Assembly: GCF_001562055.1 (NCBI RefSeq)
Contig: NZ_LLWE01000014.1
Coordinates: forward strand, 186,001-250,000
Direction: 5' to 3'
From: Polycladidibacter stylochi
GTDB taxonomy: Bacteria > Pseudomonadota > Alphaproteobacteria > Rhizobiales > Stappiaceae
DNA: 64,000 nucleotides
A program made the position numbers and the translations under genes. Every line of letters begins with the position of its first letter. Position 1 is the stretch's first letter. The notes under the pieces were generated by a model. The model worked only from the letters and a program-made list of their open reading frames with translations, did not search any database and was not told where the DNA came from. Positions 1 to 9,283 of this stretch are shown here, in pieces.

Positions 1-1744
1 GCGTCCCCATACGCACGCGTACATGATCGGCAATTTGCTCAGGGCGACGCGCGTGAGGAGCTATTTCGGCGATGGCCTCAAGGATTAGAGATAGGTTGCG
101 GATTGAAATGCGCTCGGTCAAAAGTAGTTTCAAGACCGCTTGCAAACCGGAATAGGAAATATGCTGAGGGCAAATATCATCCAGTAGTCTTTGATAGGCA
201 GGATCCAAACGGTCGACAAGTGAGCGCATATCCTTGTATGACAACAACATAGACAAATTGTTACGAATAACCTCACTCAAGTGCGTTAATACCACAGAGA
301 GGTTATCGACAACCGTGTAACCATTGCGCTTCACTTCATGCTCAAAAGCGCTTTGAACCCACATCGCCTTCATACCAAAGGCCGGTTCTTTTGTCTCCAC
401 ACCTGGTAATGCTGGCAATTCACGATCGCCACCGATGACAAGCAGCTCGCCAACATTGATCGATTGTGCAGCAACTACGGTGCCATGAATTCTAAACTCA
501 TAGCTCTTGGGTGCAAGGTCGATATTGTCGGTTAACTTGATTTCAGGCACAACGAAGCCGTATTGCTCGGCAAACTTTTTACGCATTTTGTTAATGCGAT
601 TACCTATCTCAGGTTTTGCTGCCAACAAACGCGCTGTCAGCTGCTTGCCAAGGCGTACTTCAATTTCTGGTAGCTCCAAGCTATCCTTGACAGACTCGCG
701 CTTATTTTCAAGCTCCAGCTGTCTTGCTTCTTCAATTTGTTTCGCTTGCTCAGCTTCTGCTTCCTGTGCTTTACGCGGTATGATGTAGGTACCGAAAGCA
801 AATAGTGCGCCTAAGCCTACAAATGGTAAAAACGGTAGGCCAGGCATGATAGCCATGACGAACATCATAACAGCTGCAACTGCCAACGCACGGGGGTAAC
901 CTGCCAGCTGGCCGATAACAGCCGCTTCTGCGGTTCCTCTTGTGCCGCCTTTTGATACTAAAAGACCAGCAGCGAGTGATACAATAAGCGCCGGGATTTG
1001 CGAAACCAGGCCATCGCCTACAGATAGCTTCGTAAATACATCTGCAGCTTCTGCAAGTGTCATTTCATAGCGTGTTACGCCAATGATAATACCACCTAAA
1101 ATATTCACCGCGGTAATGATAAGACCGGCAACCGCATCACCGCGCACAAATTTCGAAGCACCATCCATCGCACCAAAGAAGGAGCTTTCTTCCTCCAACT
1201 CGGAGCGCCTTTGTTGTGCTTCTTTCTCATCAATCATGCCAGCTGATAAGTCGGCATCGATCGCCATTTGCTTGCCTGGAATAGCATCCAAGGTAAAACG
1301 AGCGCCCACTTCCGCAATACGTGTGGCACCCTTTGTAATAACAAGAAAGTTAACAATAACAAGAATTGCAAATACGATAAGACCAATGACAAAGTCGCCA
1401 CTCATCACGAACTTTGAAAAACCGTTGATAACGTAGCCCGCGGCCAAAGGCCCTTCGTGACCATTTGCCAAAATTGCGCGCGTTGTTGCAATATTGAGTG
1501 ATAATCGCAACATTGTAGCTATGAGTAGAATTGTTGGGAAAGAGGAGAATTCCAATGGTCTTTGAATCCAAAGGGACACCATTAGAATTAACACTGAAAA
1601 CGCCACTGATATCGCCAAACCAAAATCAATCATAAAGGTTGGCATCGGCAGGAATAGCACCGACAGGATAAATACTATCCCTAATGCGAACCCTATATCT
1701 CGACGGCTATCAGAACCGGTGACGGGAGCTTGTAATGTTGACAT
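1..1744 (-). CDS. flhA: Flagellar export gate protein FlhA (C-terminus cut by window edge)
   Basis: FlhA forms the nonameric inner-membrane ring of the flagellar type III export gate. Translating the minus strand from the ATG at 1744 gives about 580 residues without a stop. Hydrophobic segments start near residue 17, and the FHIPEP family signature ([19 protein letters not shown]) is at about residues 142-160. The cytoplasmic domain follows and runs off the window; by family length (about 695 aa) roughly 115 residues are missing. The gene lies downstream of fliQ but behind a terminator, with about 100 bp of leader, so it may have its own promoter. Identity is firm. Confidence 0.95.
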   Translation of the reverse strand, partial: MSTLQAPVTGSDSRRDIGFALGIVFILSVLFLPMPTFMIDFGLAISVAFSVLILMVSLWIQRPLEFSSFPTILLIATMLRLSLNIATTRAILANGHEGPLAAGYVINGFSKFVMSGDFVIGLIVFAILVIVNFLVITKGATRIAEVGARFTLDAIPGKQMAIDADLSAGMIDEKEAQQRRSELEEESSFFGAMDGASKFVRGDAVAGLIITAVNILGGIIIGVTRYEMTLAEAADVFTKLSVGDGLVSQIPALIVSLAAGLLVSKGGTRGTAEAAVIGQLAGYPRALAVAAVMMFVMAIMPGLPFLPFVGLGALFAFGTYIIPRKAQEAEAEQAKQIEEARQLELENKRESVKDSLELPEIEVRLGKQLTARLLAAKPEIGNRINKMRKKFAEQYGFVVPEIKLTDNIDLAPKSYEFRIHGTVVAAQSINVGELLVIGGDRELPALPGVETKEPAFGMKAMWVQSAFEHEVKRNGYTVVDNLSVVLTHLSEVIRNNLSMLLSYKDMRSLVDRLDPAYQRLLDDICPQHISYSGLQAVLKLLLTERISIRNLSLILEAIAEIAPHARRPEQIADHVRVRMGT

Positions 1745-1846
1745 CTACTCTCTCAAAATACAACGTGCGCCTAGCGCTCTTCTTTGGGACATTCGCCAAC
1801 GAAACTTGTGTGAACATGGACCATAAAAACTCAAGGATTTAAACAG

Positions 1847-1870
1847 TAAAAAACCGGCTCAGAAGCCGGT
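1847..1870 (-). terminator. Terminator overlapping the fliQ stop codon
   Basis: On the minus strand ACCGGC (1870-1865) pairs with GCCGGT (1858-1853) and is followed by a run of T. The fliQ TGA stop (1861-1859) lies in the hairpin loop, so the end of the coding sequence forms the terminator. Confidence 0.75.
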
Positions 1871-2125
1871 CTCTATGCGCCCATATAACATTTCTGTTAG
1901 CGAATATATTTGGGCTCCCATATACGGCCCTGTCATCGCCACCATTAACATAATTATGATAATCTTCGGTATGAACGTTAGGGTCATTTCTTGAATCTGT
2001 GTCAGCGCTTGAAATAACGCGATAATCAGACCAACAAACATCGCTGCACCAACAGCTGGCCCTGTAGCCACAATAACTGTCCATACCGCATTACGCACTA
2101 TGTCCAGTGCATCGGCTTCATTCAT
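1859..2125 (-). CDS. fliQ: Flagellar export gate protein FliQ
   Basis: FliQ (88 aa, normal for the family) is a two-helix hairpin protein of the FliPQR export gate. Two long hydrophobic segments lie at about residues 15-38 and 50-72, separated by a short polar stretch with QIQEMTL. It is the last gene of the operon that starts at flgE, between flgD and flhA. The partner fliP lies in a different operon, at 22524-23288; fliR is not in the window. Confidence 0.95.
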   Translation of the reverse strand: MNEADALDIVRNAVWTVIVATGPAVGAAMFVGLIIALFQALTQIQEMTLTFIPKIIIIMLMVAMTGPYMGAQIYSLTEMLYGRIETGF

Positions 2126-2214
2126 AGTTTTTCCCTTGCAAACTTTTCGTCCTTGCAGGGCGATTGGGCAGACATCTCAGCCCAATCGTTGCGCAGATTA
2201 GTTCGATATCAGTT

Positions 2215-2643
2215 TTAGGCCTTTGCTTCAGGCTTAGTCTCAGATACTGTCATGCCAGGCCCTACTAAGACTTTCGTCCCATCATCAAGTATGGCCACAT
2301 TACCATCAGAGAAAATTTTGATCGAACTTACTTTACCAACAACACCGTCAGATGTTGTTACATATTTTCCTATAAGGTTAGAAGCTTGATTGACATTGCT
2401 TTGCTGCATCATCGCGGTCAAGTTCTTATTCATCTGAACGGTTTGTTCAACATTCGAGAACTGCGCCAGCTGCCCCATGTATTCGGCTGTTTTCATAGGA
2501 GCTGTTGGGTCCTGATTTTTCAAAGACGCCATAAATAGCTTTAAGAATGCCTGATAATCTAGATATGACTTATCTGTACGCTGGGTGCTTGTAGTTGGAT
2601 TTGATTTTGTGGATGCTGCCGGTGTAACTGGTGAAACTGTCAT
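2215..2643 (-). CDS. flgD: Hook-capping protein FlgD (short form)
   Basis: FlgD caps the growing hook and allows FlgE to polymerise. The protein has 142 aa. After a Thr/Ser/Pro-rich, probably secreted N-terminus comes the conserved FlgD core at about residues 29-63 (DYQAFLKLFMASLKNQDP, then QLAQFSNVEQ). It is much shorter than the enteric FlgD (about 230 aa) because the C-terminal Ig/tudor part is reduced, as is usual in rhizobia. It lies between flbT and fliQ. Confidence 0.92.
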   Translation of the reverse strand: MTVSPVTPAASTKSNPTTSTQRTDKSYLDYQAFLKLFMASLKNQDPTAPMKTAEYMGQLAQFSNVEQTVQMNKNLTAMMQQSNVNQASNLIGKYVTTSDGVVGKVSSIKIFSDGNVAILDDGTKVLVGPGMTVSETKPEAKA

Positions 2644-2652
2644 AATTGAATC

Positions 2653-3087
2653 CTAAGCTGCAACATTTGCAATTTCTTCAAGACGATCTCGTTCGGTACA
2701 CCCCTGTTCACCGTTCAAGATGCTTTCTTCAATTGCGAACAATTTTCTCAATGTTTTTAATGCATCGAAGTAGCGTTTCCTAGAAACTTGATCCTCAATT
2801 AAATCAAGTCCCTCGTGAATATCGATGTTCGAAATCGCCCTGCGAATTAGTCCCATGATAGTTGTATACTGGCACAAAGATGCCGCATCACCTATCGGAG
2901 AAATCAACGCGTCTTGTATTGTAAAGTAAAGTTGACGCAGTGGCGTTGTTGTCTCTTCTACCTGCAATACATAACTACCTAGTAGAAACCTGACATCATT
3001 CAACAAGTTGAGCGTTGTTTTTTGGTCAAACGAAATCACTGCTCCGTTTAGAAAAACTTTTTCCCCTGCCCTTAGATGAATCCGCAT
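2653..3087 (-). CDS. flbT: Flagellin post-transcriptional regulator FlbT
   Basis: FlbT controls flagellin synthesis after transcription. In Caulobacter it associates with the 5' untranslated region of flagellin mRNA and promotes its decay. This copy has 144 aa, with the conserved start LRAGEKVFLNGAVISFD at residues 5-21 and a mostly helical remainder. It is 9 bp downstream of flaF, its antagonist or partner in the family. In this window four flagellin genes carry a structured leader that is a plausible RNA target; that link is inference. Confidence 0.93.
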   Translation of the reverse strand: MRIHLRAGEKVFLNGAVISFDQKTTLNLLNDVRFLLGSYVLQVEETTTPLRQLYFTIQDALISPIGDAASLCQYTTIMGLIRRAISNIDIHEGLDLIEDQVSRKRYFDALKTLRKLFAIEESILNGEQGCTERDRLEEIANVAA

Positions 3088-3096
3088 CCAAGCCCC

Positions 3097-3444
3097 CTAA
3101 TTCAAACCGTCACGAATGTTTTCGTTAATCTCGATCAAGCCATCGAAGTCATCGCTCTCACCTGAGCGAATTTTATCAGCCTGCTTCACACACCAAAGGC
3201 CGATTGAAATCAAATCTGCACGTAGATTTTCAGGAAGCGAATTTTCGTCGCTCCCCAAGTCTTCAATTAAAAAAGTCCAGAGGCGACCAATAGTCGTTAA
3301 AGCAGTAATCGCTTCATCCGAGTTAGGTCCTTTTTCTTTTGCCTCGCGCAATTGCATGATTGCGAGCGTGAAGACTTCTTTTTCTTGTCCACGTTTATCG
3401 TAGGCTGAGTCTTCGATGGTCTCAGCATATGACATTTGATACAT
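3097..3444 (-). CDS. flaF: Flagellin synthesis regulator FlaF
   Basis: FlaF is an alphaproteobacterial cytoplasmic protein needed for flagellin translation or secretion; it works with FlbT. The protein has 115 aa, with the family N-terminus YAETIEDSAYDKRGQEKEVF and the conserved stretch ITALTTIGRLWTFLIEDL at about residues 46-63. The start at 3444 has AAGG seven bases upstream. It lies in the flgK-flgL-flaF-flbT-flgD order typical of Hyphomicrobiales. Confidence 0.93.
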   Translation of the reverse strand: MYQMSYAETIEDSAYDKRGQEKEVFTLAIMQLREAKEKGPNSDEAITALTTIGRLWTFLIEDLGSDENSLPENLRADLISIGLWCVKQADKIRSGESDDFDGLIEINENIRDGLN

Positions 3445-3470
3445 TAGATTACCTTACTGCCTATTTTGTC

Positions 3471-4532
3471 TTATCTGAGATAATTCAAAATGCTCAACTG
3501 GTTTAGACGTGATGTGACGCTATAATTGGCCTGAAGTTGAGTTTGCACATTATTCAGCTCAAGCGCGATTTGCTCCATACTCACGTTTTCAATAGAGTTG
3601 ATACGCTTATTTAAAACATCCATCTTCGCTTTAAGATCGGTAGACATATCATTGACACGCTTAACGTTCGCACCATTTTGCGCCTGATCTTTAATAATTA
3701 GAGATGTACCGGTATGTAGCTTTTCTGTTGCGTTATCGATTATTGTTTTTTCGACATCAGATTTCAAACCGATATTGCCAAAAGCGGTTATCATTACATA
3801 GCTAGAAGCAATATCTCGATAGCTCTTCGCATTTGCTGAGGCTGTATTATCTACGCTCACGCCTTCTGAGACTGTTGAGGTCATCAAATCATCAGTGGCT
3901 GTAGACCAGTTTGCCTTCCAGTTTGCTTCGCTAAATAAGTTAGCAAAATCACCCTTTAAGAAGGTGTCCATTTCCGCTGATGTAATGTCAGCAACACGTG
4001 GATCTGTGACTGGAAAACCAAAATGGGCGTCAAATGCCTCGTTCACCAAGTCCCTATTAGATTTTGCAGGTGTGCCTACTTTTTCATCAAATCCACGCAT
4101 CGGAGATTCGTTGACATTTAAGCCAGAGAAAACTGAAATACCGCCAACTGAAGTATTAAGCTGTGACAACAACGAATCCAGTTCGGTATTGGCAAGCTTT
4201 TCCATCGACTTCAAGGTACCTTTGGTATCGCGAAGACCGACCAAATCAGCACGAAAACGTTCTGCACCCTTACGCATCGCAGAATACGAAGTATCCATTA
4301 CATCGACGCGCATTTTCACTTGGCTGTTCGATGTTTTTAACGCGTCGAGATACAAAAACTCACGATGCATAGATACATCGTTACCGAGTGATGCTCCGAG
4401 GGTATTGGCCATATCCGCGTGTTTGCCAGTACCGGTTGATGTCACCAAATCATCAAGCTTACGCTTGTTGAATTCGATATAATCCATCATTTTGGTACTC
4501 ATCGTCAAAGACGAAACATTATAAATACCCAT
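3471..4532 (-). CDS. flgL: Hook-filament junction protein FlgL
   Basis: FlgL joins the hook to the filament together with FlgK. The 353-aa protein has flagellin-like ends: a helical N-terminus (NVSSLTMSTKMMDYIEF) and a C-terminal helix ending SRLNQLSILNYLR. The central part is variable. It starts two bases after the flgK stop, so the two are translationally linked, and no signal peptide is present, as expected for a type III export substrate. Confidence 0.9.
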   Translation of the reverse strand: MGIYNVSSLTMSTKMMDYIEFNKRKLDDLVTSTGTGKHADMANTLGASLGNDVSMHREFLYLDALKTSNSQVKMRVDVMDTSYSAMRKGAERFRADLVGLRDTKGTLKSMEKLANTELDSLLSQLNTSVGGISVFSGLNVNESPMRGFDEKVGTPAKSNRDLVNEAFDAHFGFPVTDPRVADITSAEMDTFLKGDFANLFSEANWKANWSTATDDLMTSTVSEGVSVDNTASANAKSYRDIASSYVMITAFGNIGLKSDVEKTIIDNATEKLHTGTSLIIKDQAQNGANVKRVNDMSTDLKAKMDVLNKRINSIENVSMEQIALELNNVQTQLQANYSVTSRLNQLSILNYLR

Positions 4533-4534
4533 AG

Positions 4535-5980
4535 CTACCTCGCAGCATTCAGCAATGTTTGGAACATGCCATCAATTGTCGTTAATAAACGCGCTGATGC
4601 GCTGTAAGACTTTTCAATACTTAGCAACAACTGCATTTGCTTATCTATGCTAACGCCTGTTTTACCTGAGAGCGTTTCATTTGCAGCACGGAATGCAGTC
4701 GAATTCAACGCGGCTGTCTCGGTTCCGCGTTTCCTCTCAGCAGCAAACCAGCTCGCCGTATTCGCGGCAAATTGCATCAAGTCAGATTCAGTATTTACAC
4801 TGGCAGCAGCATCAAATGTGCGTGACTGCTTCATGCTATCAACCAGAGTATTTAATCGATCTGCATATGCTGCGTTATTATCTGGATTATAATCGTAGGT
4901 AGCGCCATCACGCACTAGCTCAAGATTACCCACATAAGCATCATTTACCTGAATGGACGCTGCGATGTTATCTACATCTGCTGGCCTTGTCGGCATTGCT
5001 GTACCACCGGCCCAAGTAAATAGACCAGGTGCATCAGCTCCACCTCCTGCTGGATCCGTCTCTTTAAATGCATCAATGAGTGAAAAAGCGAGTTCATCAA
5101 CTTGCTTTTGCATAGTGATTGCAGTCTCATCACGCATTTTCGCATAGCCAGCAATAGCACCACCCTTAATAGGGTTCCTTGCACCAGGACCTGCTACAGT
5201 TACACCATCTACAAAAACATTATTAGCAACCGTACTACCGTCGAAAACGCCTGTTGGCGTGAACGAGACTTCACGCGCCGAAGTCTCAAACAACGTAATA
5301 CCACTATCAGTGTAGATAGCAATGTCGTTTTTTTCTCGATAAAGCACATCAATACCCATCTCCGAAGAGAGGGTTTTCAACATCGCATCGCGTTCATCAA
5401 GCTTTGCGTTAACGTCATGACCTAAAGCCGTACCGCGCACAATTTCTCTGTTGATCGTTTCTATATCAGCCAGAGTTTTATTGATATTCTTTACAGCCAA
5501 CTCAATTGACTGATCGGCACTCATGCGTGTTTTTTGTATATCAGCCGAGGCTTGCTTAATGGTATTTGCGAGTGAGCCGACCGAGTTCACAACCTGTTGG
5601 GCCATAACCATATTTGATGGCTCGTTGGAATAGGTGCGCAAGTCACCTTGCAACTGGCCTATACTCATCGATATACCAGTTGTAAACGGCTTTCCAACCG
5701 AAGATTCCAACTCGTTTAATAGCGTACCGTAAGAGCCTGATGCTGTTGCAACGCTCTGCGATTTAAAAACAGCATCCAGCGCTGAGTCGCTTGCTGCACG
5801 CTTTGCGTTCTTCACATAGATCCCCATACCACTGTCAGAGACAATGGTATGAACACTAGCGGTTTGGCGATGATAGTTCTGATTATTTACATTCGCAATA
5901 TTTTGCGAAGTAATTGAAAGCTCAGCACTACGCGCAGCCAAAGAAGACCGCGCTGTCATCATAGCTCCTGTTAATGACAT
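4535..5980 (-). CDS. flgK: Hook-associated protein FlgK
   Basis: FlgK (HAP1) is the first hook-filament junction protein. The 481-aa product starts with the rod/hook family motif (SLAARSAELSITSQNIANVN, about residues 12-31) and has a C-terminal helical end similar to FlgE and flagellin. It lies 12 bp downstream of flgE and 2 bp upstream of flgL in the operon flgE-flgK-flgL-flaF-flbT-flgD-fliQ. Confidence 0.93.
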   Translation of the reverse strand: MSLTGAMMTARSSLAARSAELSITSQNIANVNNQNYHRQTASVHTIVSDSGMGIYVKNAKRAASDSALDAVFKSQSVATASGSYGTLLNELESSVGKPFTTGISMSIGQLQGDLRTYSNEPSNMVMAQQVVNSVGSLANTIKQASADIQKTRMSADQSIELAVKNINKTLADIETINREIVRGTALGHDVNAKLDERDAMLKTLSSEMGIDVLYREKNDIAIYTDSGITLFETSAREVSFTPTGVFDGSTVANNVFVDGVTVAGPGARNPIKGGAIAGYAKMRDETAITMQKQVDELAFSLIDAFKETDPAGGGADAPGLFTWAGGTAMPTRPADVDNIAASIQVNDAYVGNLELVRDGATYDYNPDNNAAYADRLNTLVDSMKQSRTFDAAASVNTESDLMQFAANTASWFAAERKRGTETAALNSTAFRAANETLSGKTGVSIDKQMQLLLSIEKSYSASARLLTTIDGMFQTLLNAAR

Positions 5981-5992
5981 CGCTATAATTCC

Positions 5993-7165
5993 TTACCGAA
6001 GATTAACAAGAACCTGCAAAATCTCAGAGCTTGCAGTGAACACTTTAGAGTTTGCAGTATATGAACGCTGCGACTGGATCATACTTGTAAGCTCTGAAGC
6101 CAGATCAACGTTGGAACCTTCGATCTGATATCCGGCGATTTTACCTGTACCGCCAGAGCCCGCATTAACCACACGAAGCACACCTGCATCGTTATTCACA
6201 CGATAGGAGTTACCGCTTACAAGTGTTAACTTGTCCGGGTTCGCCACATTGCCGAGAGGAATTTTATAGACGGCTTTTTCTTCACCATTACTGTAAACAG
6301 CAAAGAGCGTCCCCTCATCATCAATACGCACATCAGAGACACTTGAAGGACCTGTACCATCTTTTTTCGCTTCGATAACACTAAAATCAGCAGCAAGCTG
6401 TGAACTACCTGCCATGTCGATATCCACTGAGCGACCACCAGGCAGCGCTATTGTCATAGTAGAGGATGCCGTTTTAATTTTACCTGTAGCTTTATCAAAT
6501 GTTAGATCTTGCGATGTACCTGGAGGAGTAACTGTCAACTCCCAAACTGGATCAGTTGTGCCACCTGCTGAGGCTGTTTTCTTTTTATACTCGAAAGTCA
6601 GCGTTTCTTCGTTACCGAGATTATCATAGACCTTCAGTGAGGTCGTTTGAATATCATCCACTGCAGCTGTATCTGGAAGGTTAACGTTTAATGTTGCGCT
6701 TTTACTTGCCTGTGCTTCCATTTGAACGTTTGAAACATTCACATTTGCTAGAGTTGTTCCGGCCTTACCTGAATCATCAACAGGATAACCTTGCAAGTAA
6801 AAACCGGCCGCATTTACCAGATTACGCTTACGATCGAACACGAAGTCGCCAGCACGAGTTAAGTATTGGCCGCCATTACTATCGTTAACAATAAAGAAAC
6901 CAGAGCCAGCAACAGACATATTTGTAGAAGTTTGGGTAAAGTTCGCAGAGCCGGACTTTGAAACAGACTGCTGGATAGTGGTCTTCACGGAACCTGAATC
7001 ATAGGAAGAACTAGAGGAGTTCACAACCATGGAAGAAAATGAAGTAGACACAGCCTTATAGCCATTTGTGTTTACGTTCGCGATATTATCGGCAACGGTT
7101 GAAAGCTTATTCGCCTGAGCGTTCATTCCAGAAACACTCGTATTCATGATACCGTAAATACCCAT
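5993..7165 (-). CDS. flgE: Flagellar hook protein FlgE
   Basis: FlgE is the hook subunit. The 390-aa protein has the N-terminal rod motif (SGMNAQANKLSTVADNIANV, residues 13-32), a FlgE-type D1/D2 middle (LTRAGDFVFDRKRNLVNAAG near residue 103) and the C-terminal motif (LASELTSMIQSQRSYTANSK). The ATG at 7165 has GGAG seven bases upstream. It is the first gene of its operon, with a strong direct-repeat box at 7224-7239. Confidence 0.95.
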   Translation of the reverse strand: MGIYGIMNTSVSGMNAQANKLSTVADNIANVNTNGYKAVSTSFSSMVVNSSSSSYDSGSVKTTIQQSVSKSGSANFTQTSTNMSVAGSGFFIVNDSNGGQYLTRAGDFVFDRKRNLVNAAGFYLQGYPVDDSGKAGTTLANVNVSNVQMEAQASKSATLNVNLPDTAAVDDIQTTSLKVYDNLGNEETLTFEYKKKTASAGGTTDPVWELTVTPPGTSQDLTFDKATGKIKTASSTMTIALPGGRSVDIDMAGSSQLAADFSVIEAKKDGTGPSSVSDVRIDDEGTLFAVYSNGEEKAVYKIPLGNVANPDKLTLVSGNSYRVNNDAGVLRVVNAGSGGTGKIAGYQIEGSNVDLASELTSMIQSQRSYTANSKVFTASSEILQVLVNLR

Positions 7166-7223
7166 TATTAGCTCCTACTGGCATTGGCCTAATACTATTT
7201 AGAGTAGAGTAAAGCGTTGTAAA

Positions 7224-7239
7224 CTTGCCCGTACCTGAC
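7224..7239 (-). promoter_or_regulatory. Candidate Rem box upstream of flgE
   Basis: On the minus strand the site reads GTCAG-GTACGG-GCAAG. It is two 5-bp half-sites at 11-bp spacing and is nearly identical to the site at 15811-15826. It lies 58 bp upstream of the flgE ATG. Confidence 0.6.
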
Positions 7240-7279
7240 TGTAACTAAGCTTTACGGAATATACTCTATACCATTGTTT

Positions 7280-7885
7280 TTATTGGCAAAATTTCTTCGA
7301 ATTTTTTGTCCATTTTCCGAATCCACTTGCCACCATGTTGGTTATTACCCGGCACACATAACGTTTTTGCGCCGGGTTGTTATTTGGTCCCGCGTGATAT
7401 CTTGCAACAGCCATTGTCCAGCTGCCTTCACGCTTTTTTAATTGTTTTAAAAATTTTGCAGCATAAGCTACATTAATTGATGGCTGCAGCATTTCCTCAA
7501 GCGAGGAAAAATGTTCTCCATGGTAATGAAGGTTTATTTGCATACAGCCAACATCAATTAGTTTCTTACCTTGCCGTTGCGCAGCTCTTACACGCTGTAT
7601 TGCTTCAGCCCTAGTTTTTGGAAAAAATGTTTTCCCGTGAATATTTAAGGCAAAAGGATGCAGCGAATTTTTCCGTCCTGTTTCAGTTAGGCCAACGGCA
7701 TAGAGAATACCAAGCGGCACCTGATAGGCCGCAGAGACTCTTTCCATCTCGCGCTCACAGGGCCGAACAGCTATTTTCGTCGCGGCATAGGCTGATACAA
7801 TGCTAGAGGTAAACACCGTCGCGTAGATTATTAGTATCTTGAGCCAAGTCACCATTTGCCAATGACTTTTCAATTTTATTCTCAT
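7280..7885 (-). CDS. Lytic transglycosylase-like protein of the mot operon
   Basis: Predicted exported SLT-type muramidase that would open peptidoglycan for flagellar assembly. From the ATG at 7885 the 201-aa product has a signal peptide (MRIKLK, hydrophobic core, cleavage near SAYA). The SLT motifs follow: LYAVGLTETG with the probable catalytic Glu, GCMQINL, and VARYHAGPNN. The frame stays open to 8155, but that part overlaps fliK deeply. An ATG at 7855 is a second possible start. The gene overlaps the fliK 3' end by 83 bp and matches the position of the transglycosylase gene after motD/fliK in rhizobia. Confidence 0.82.
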   Translation of the reverse strand: MRIKLKSHWQMVTWLKILIIYATVFTSSIVSAYAATKIAVRPCEREMERVSAAYQVPLGILYAVGLTETGRKNSLHPFALNIHGKTFFPKTRAEAIQRVRAAQRQGKKLIDVGCMQINLHYHGEHFSSLEEMLQPSINVAYAAKFLKQLKKREGSWTMAVARYHAGPNNNPAQKRYVCRVITNMVASGFGKWTKNSKKFCQ

Positions 7886-9281
7886 TATAGTTCTGATTGC
7901 GGCCTGCCTCTTGCTGATTACTTTGGCTGTTGCCGCCAGAAGAGCCTCGCTCTCCTTGTCCACCTGCAAAGCGACCGTCGGCCCCTTGCTTAAACTGGTC
8001 AAAGTTATCTTCCTTGAAAGATATTGTGATGTGAGAGCTCTCGGCTTTATAGCCAACCTGCTGCAATACGCGGTGTAATGTACCTTTATCCCTTTGCAAC
8101 ATTTCAGCAGCTTCGCGTGTAGTCGTGCTAAGCGAGACTTGTAATTCATTGCCACGAAGTTGCATATTCACCCGAACTGTACCCAAGTTATCTGGGCGAA
8201 GCTGTACTTGAAGAACCCGAAGCGGCTGCGTTTTCTTCATTTCCGAAATGGTGGAATTGATATCGTTTAAAATGCTTTGAGCTGGAGTTGTTCGACTTGT
8301 CGAACGCAATAAAGCTTCAGCAACCTGTTTGGAAGGCGTCTTTGCTTCAAGCGAAGGCATAAAGTGCGTTTCTACCTTCATCACCTTGACATCAGGTTTT
8401 TCAGCAAGATTGTCTGCCTTCGTTGTCGCCAGCTCTTTAGTGCTGGCTTGCAATGTGGCTTTTAGCTTATCGATATGCAAATCAGCCTTCTGGTCGACTT
8501 TCTCAACATTAACTGTATTCGTTTTGGCAGACTTTACATCAGTTTGAGCCGTATTTTGCGCGTTAGATGCTGATTTGCCTTTTCCATTCTTCTTTGCCTG
8601 AACAACAGAGGCAACTACAGTTTGGTGCTCATTTTTATTTGATGATTGCTTTTTCTTTGTTTTCGATAGGCCCTCACCAGCGACCAGCACACCCTGTTTC
8701 TCGGTATTATCTTTTAGTGCTGCAGATGTAACGGCCTCTTGTTTATCACTGCTCTTAGTTGCGAGCTCTTCTTTAGTTGCAGTGCTTTCTTTTTTTTCTT
8801 CGCCGCTCTTTTCAGTCTCTACTTTATCTTCAGTTTTATCTTTTGATTGTTTTTCATCTTTTTGAGAAACATCTTTAGTCAATTTCTTTAGGGAAGCTAA
8901 AACTTCTGCGATTGATTTAATATCAGATGTATCTTTAGCACCAACAGATTTTCCACTCGGCTCCTTGCCTGACTCACTATTGGATTGCGTTTCTTTTTTG
9001 CCTTCTTTGCCTTCGCTAGATGCAAATTCTTTTTTCGTAGAGTCAGCCTCTTTACCGTTTTTATCAGAGGTAATTGATTTTTCTTGATTACTACTCTTTG
9101 GGTTTTCATCCGCCTTTGAATAAGATTGACTAGGCTCATTCTTTGAACCTTTCTCATCCTGGCTTTTTACATTCTTATAAATTCGACCAAACTCTTCTGA
9201 TTGGTTATCAGATGGGTTTGTATTGTTTTTGGGAGGGACATTAGCTTGCTTATTGTTGACGCTTGTTAAGTATTCTAGCAT
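7803..9281 (-). CDS. fliK: Flagellar hook-length control protein FliK (MotD type)
   Basis: This secreted ruler protein switches export from hook to filament subunits. The 492-aa protein is dominated by a Lys/Ser/Glu-rich, low-complexity N-terminal two thirds with no fixed sequence. A compact C-terminal hook-length domain lies at about residues 330-430 (LRVLQVQLRPDNLGTVRVNM, then LQVSLSTTTREAAEML). The corresponding rhizobial gene was first named motD and later recognised as fliK. It lies between motC (2 bp) and the transglycosylase gene. Confidence 0.88.
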   Translation of the reverse strand: MLEYLTSVNNKQANVPPKNNTNPSDNQSEEFGRIYKNVKSQDEKGSKNEPSQSYSKADENPKSSNQEKSITSDKNGKEADSTKKEFASSEGKEGKKETQSNSESGKEPSGKSVGAKDTSDIKSIAEVLASLKKLTKDVSQKDEKQSKDKTEDKVETEKSGEEKKESTATKEELATKSSDKQEAVTSAALKDNTEKQGVLVAGEGLSKTKKKQSSNKNEHQTVVASVVQAKKNGKGKSASNAQNTAQTDVKSAKTNTVNVEKVDQKADLHIDKLKATLQASTKELATTKADNLAEKPDVKVMKVETHFMPSLEAKTPSKQVAEALLRSTSRTTPAQSILNDINSTISEMKKTQPLRVLQVQLRPDNLGTVRVNMQLRGNELQVSLSTTTREAAEMLQRDKGTLHRVLQQVGYKAESSHITISFKEDNFDQFKQGADGRFAGGQGERGSSGGNSQSNQQEAGRNQNYNENKIEKSLANGDLAQDTNNLRDGVYL

Positions 9282-9283
9282 TT

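Noticed and set aside
3895-4482. A 195-codon plus-strand frame opposite flgL
   Set aside because: Fully inside flgL on the other strand; no ribosome binding site and no recognisable domain.
7886-8155. Upstream extension of the transglycosylase frame
   Set aside because: It lies inside fliK in another frame and would put 90 residues before the signal peptide.
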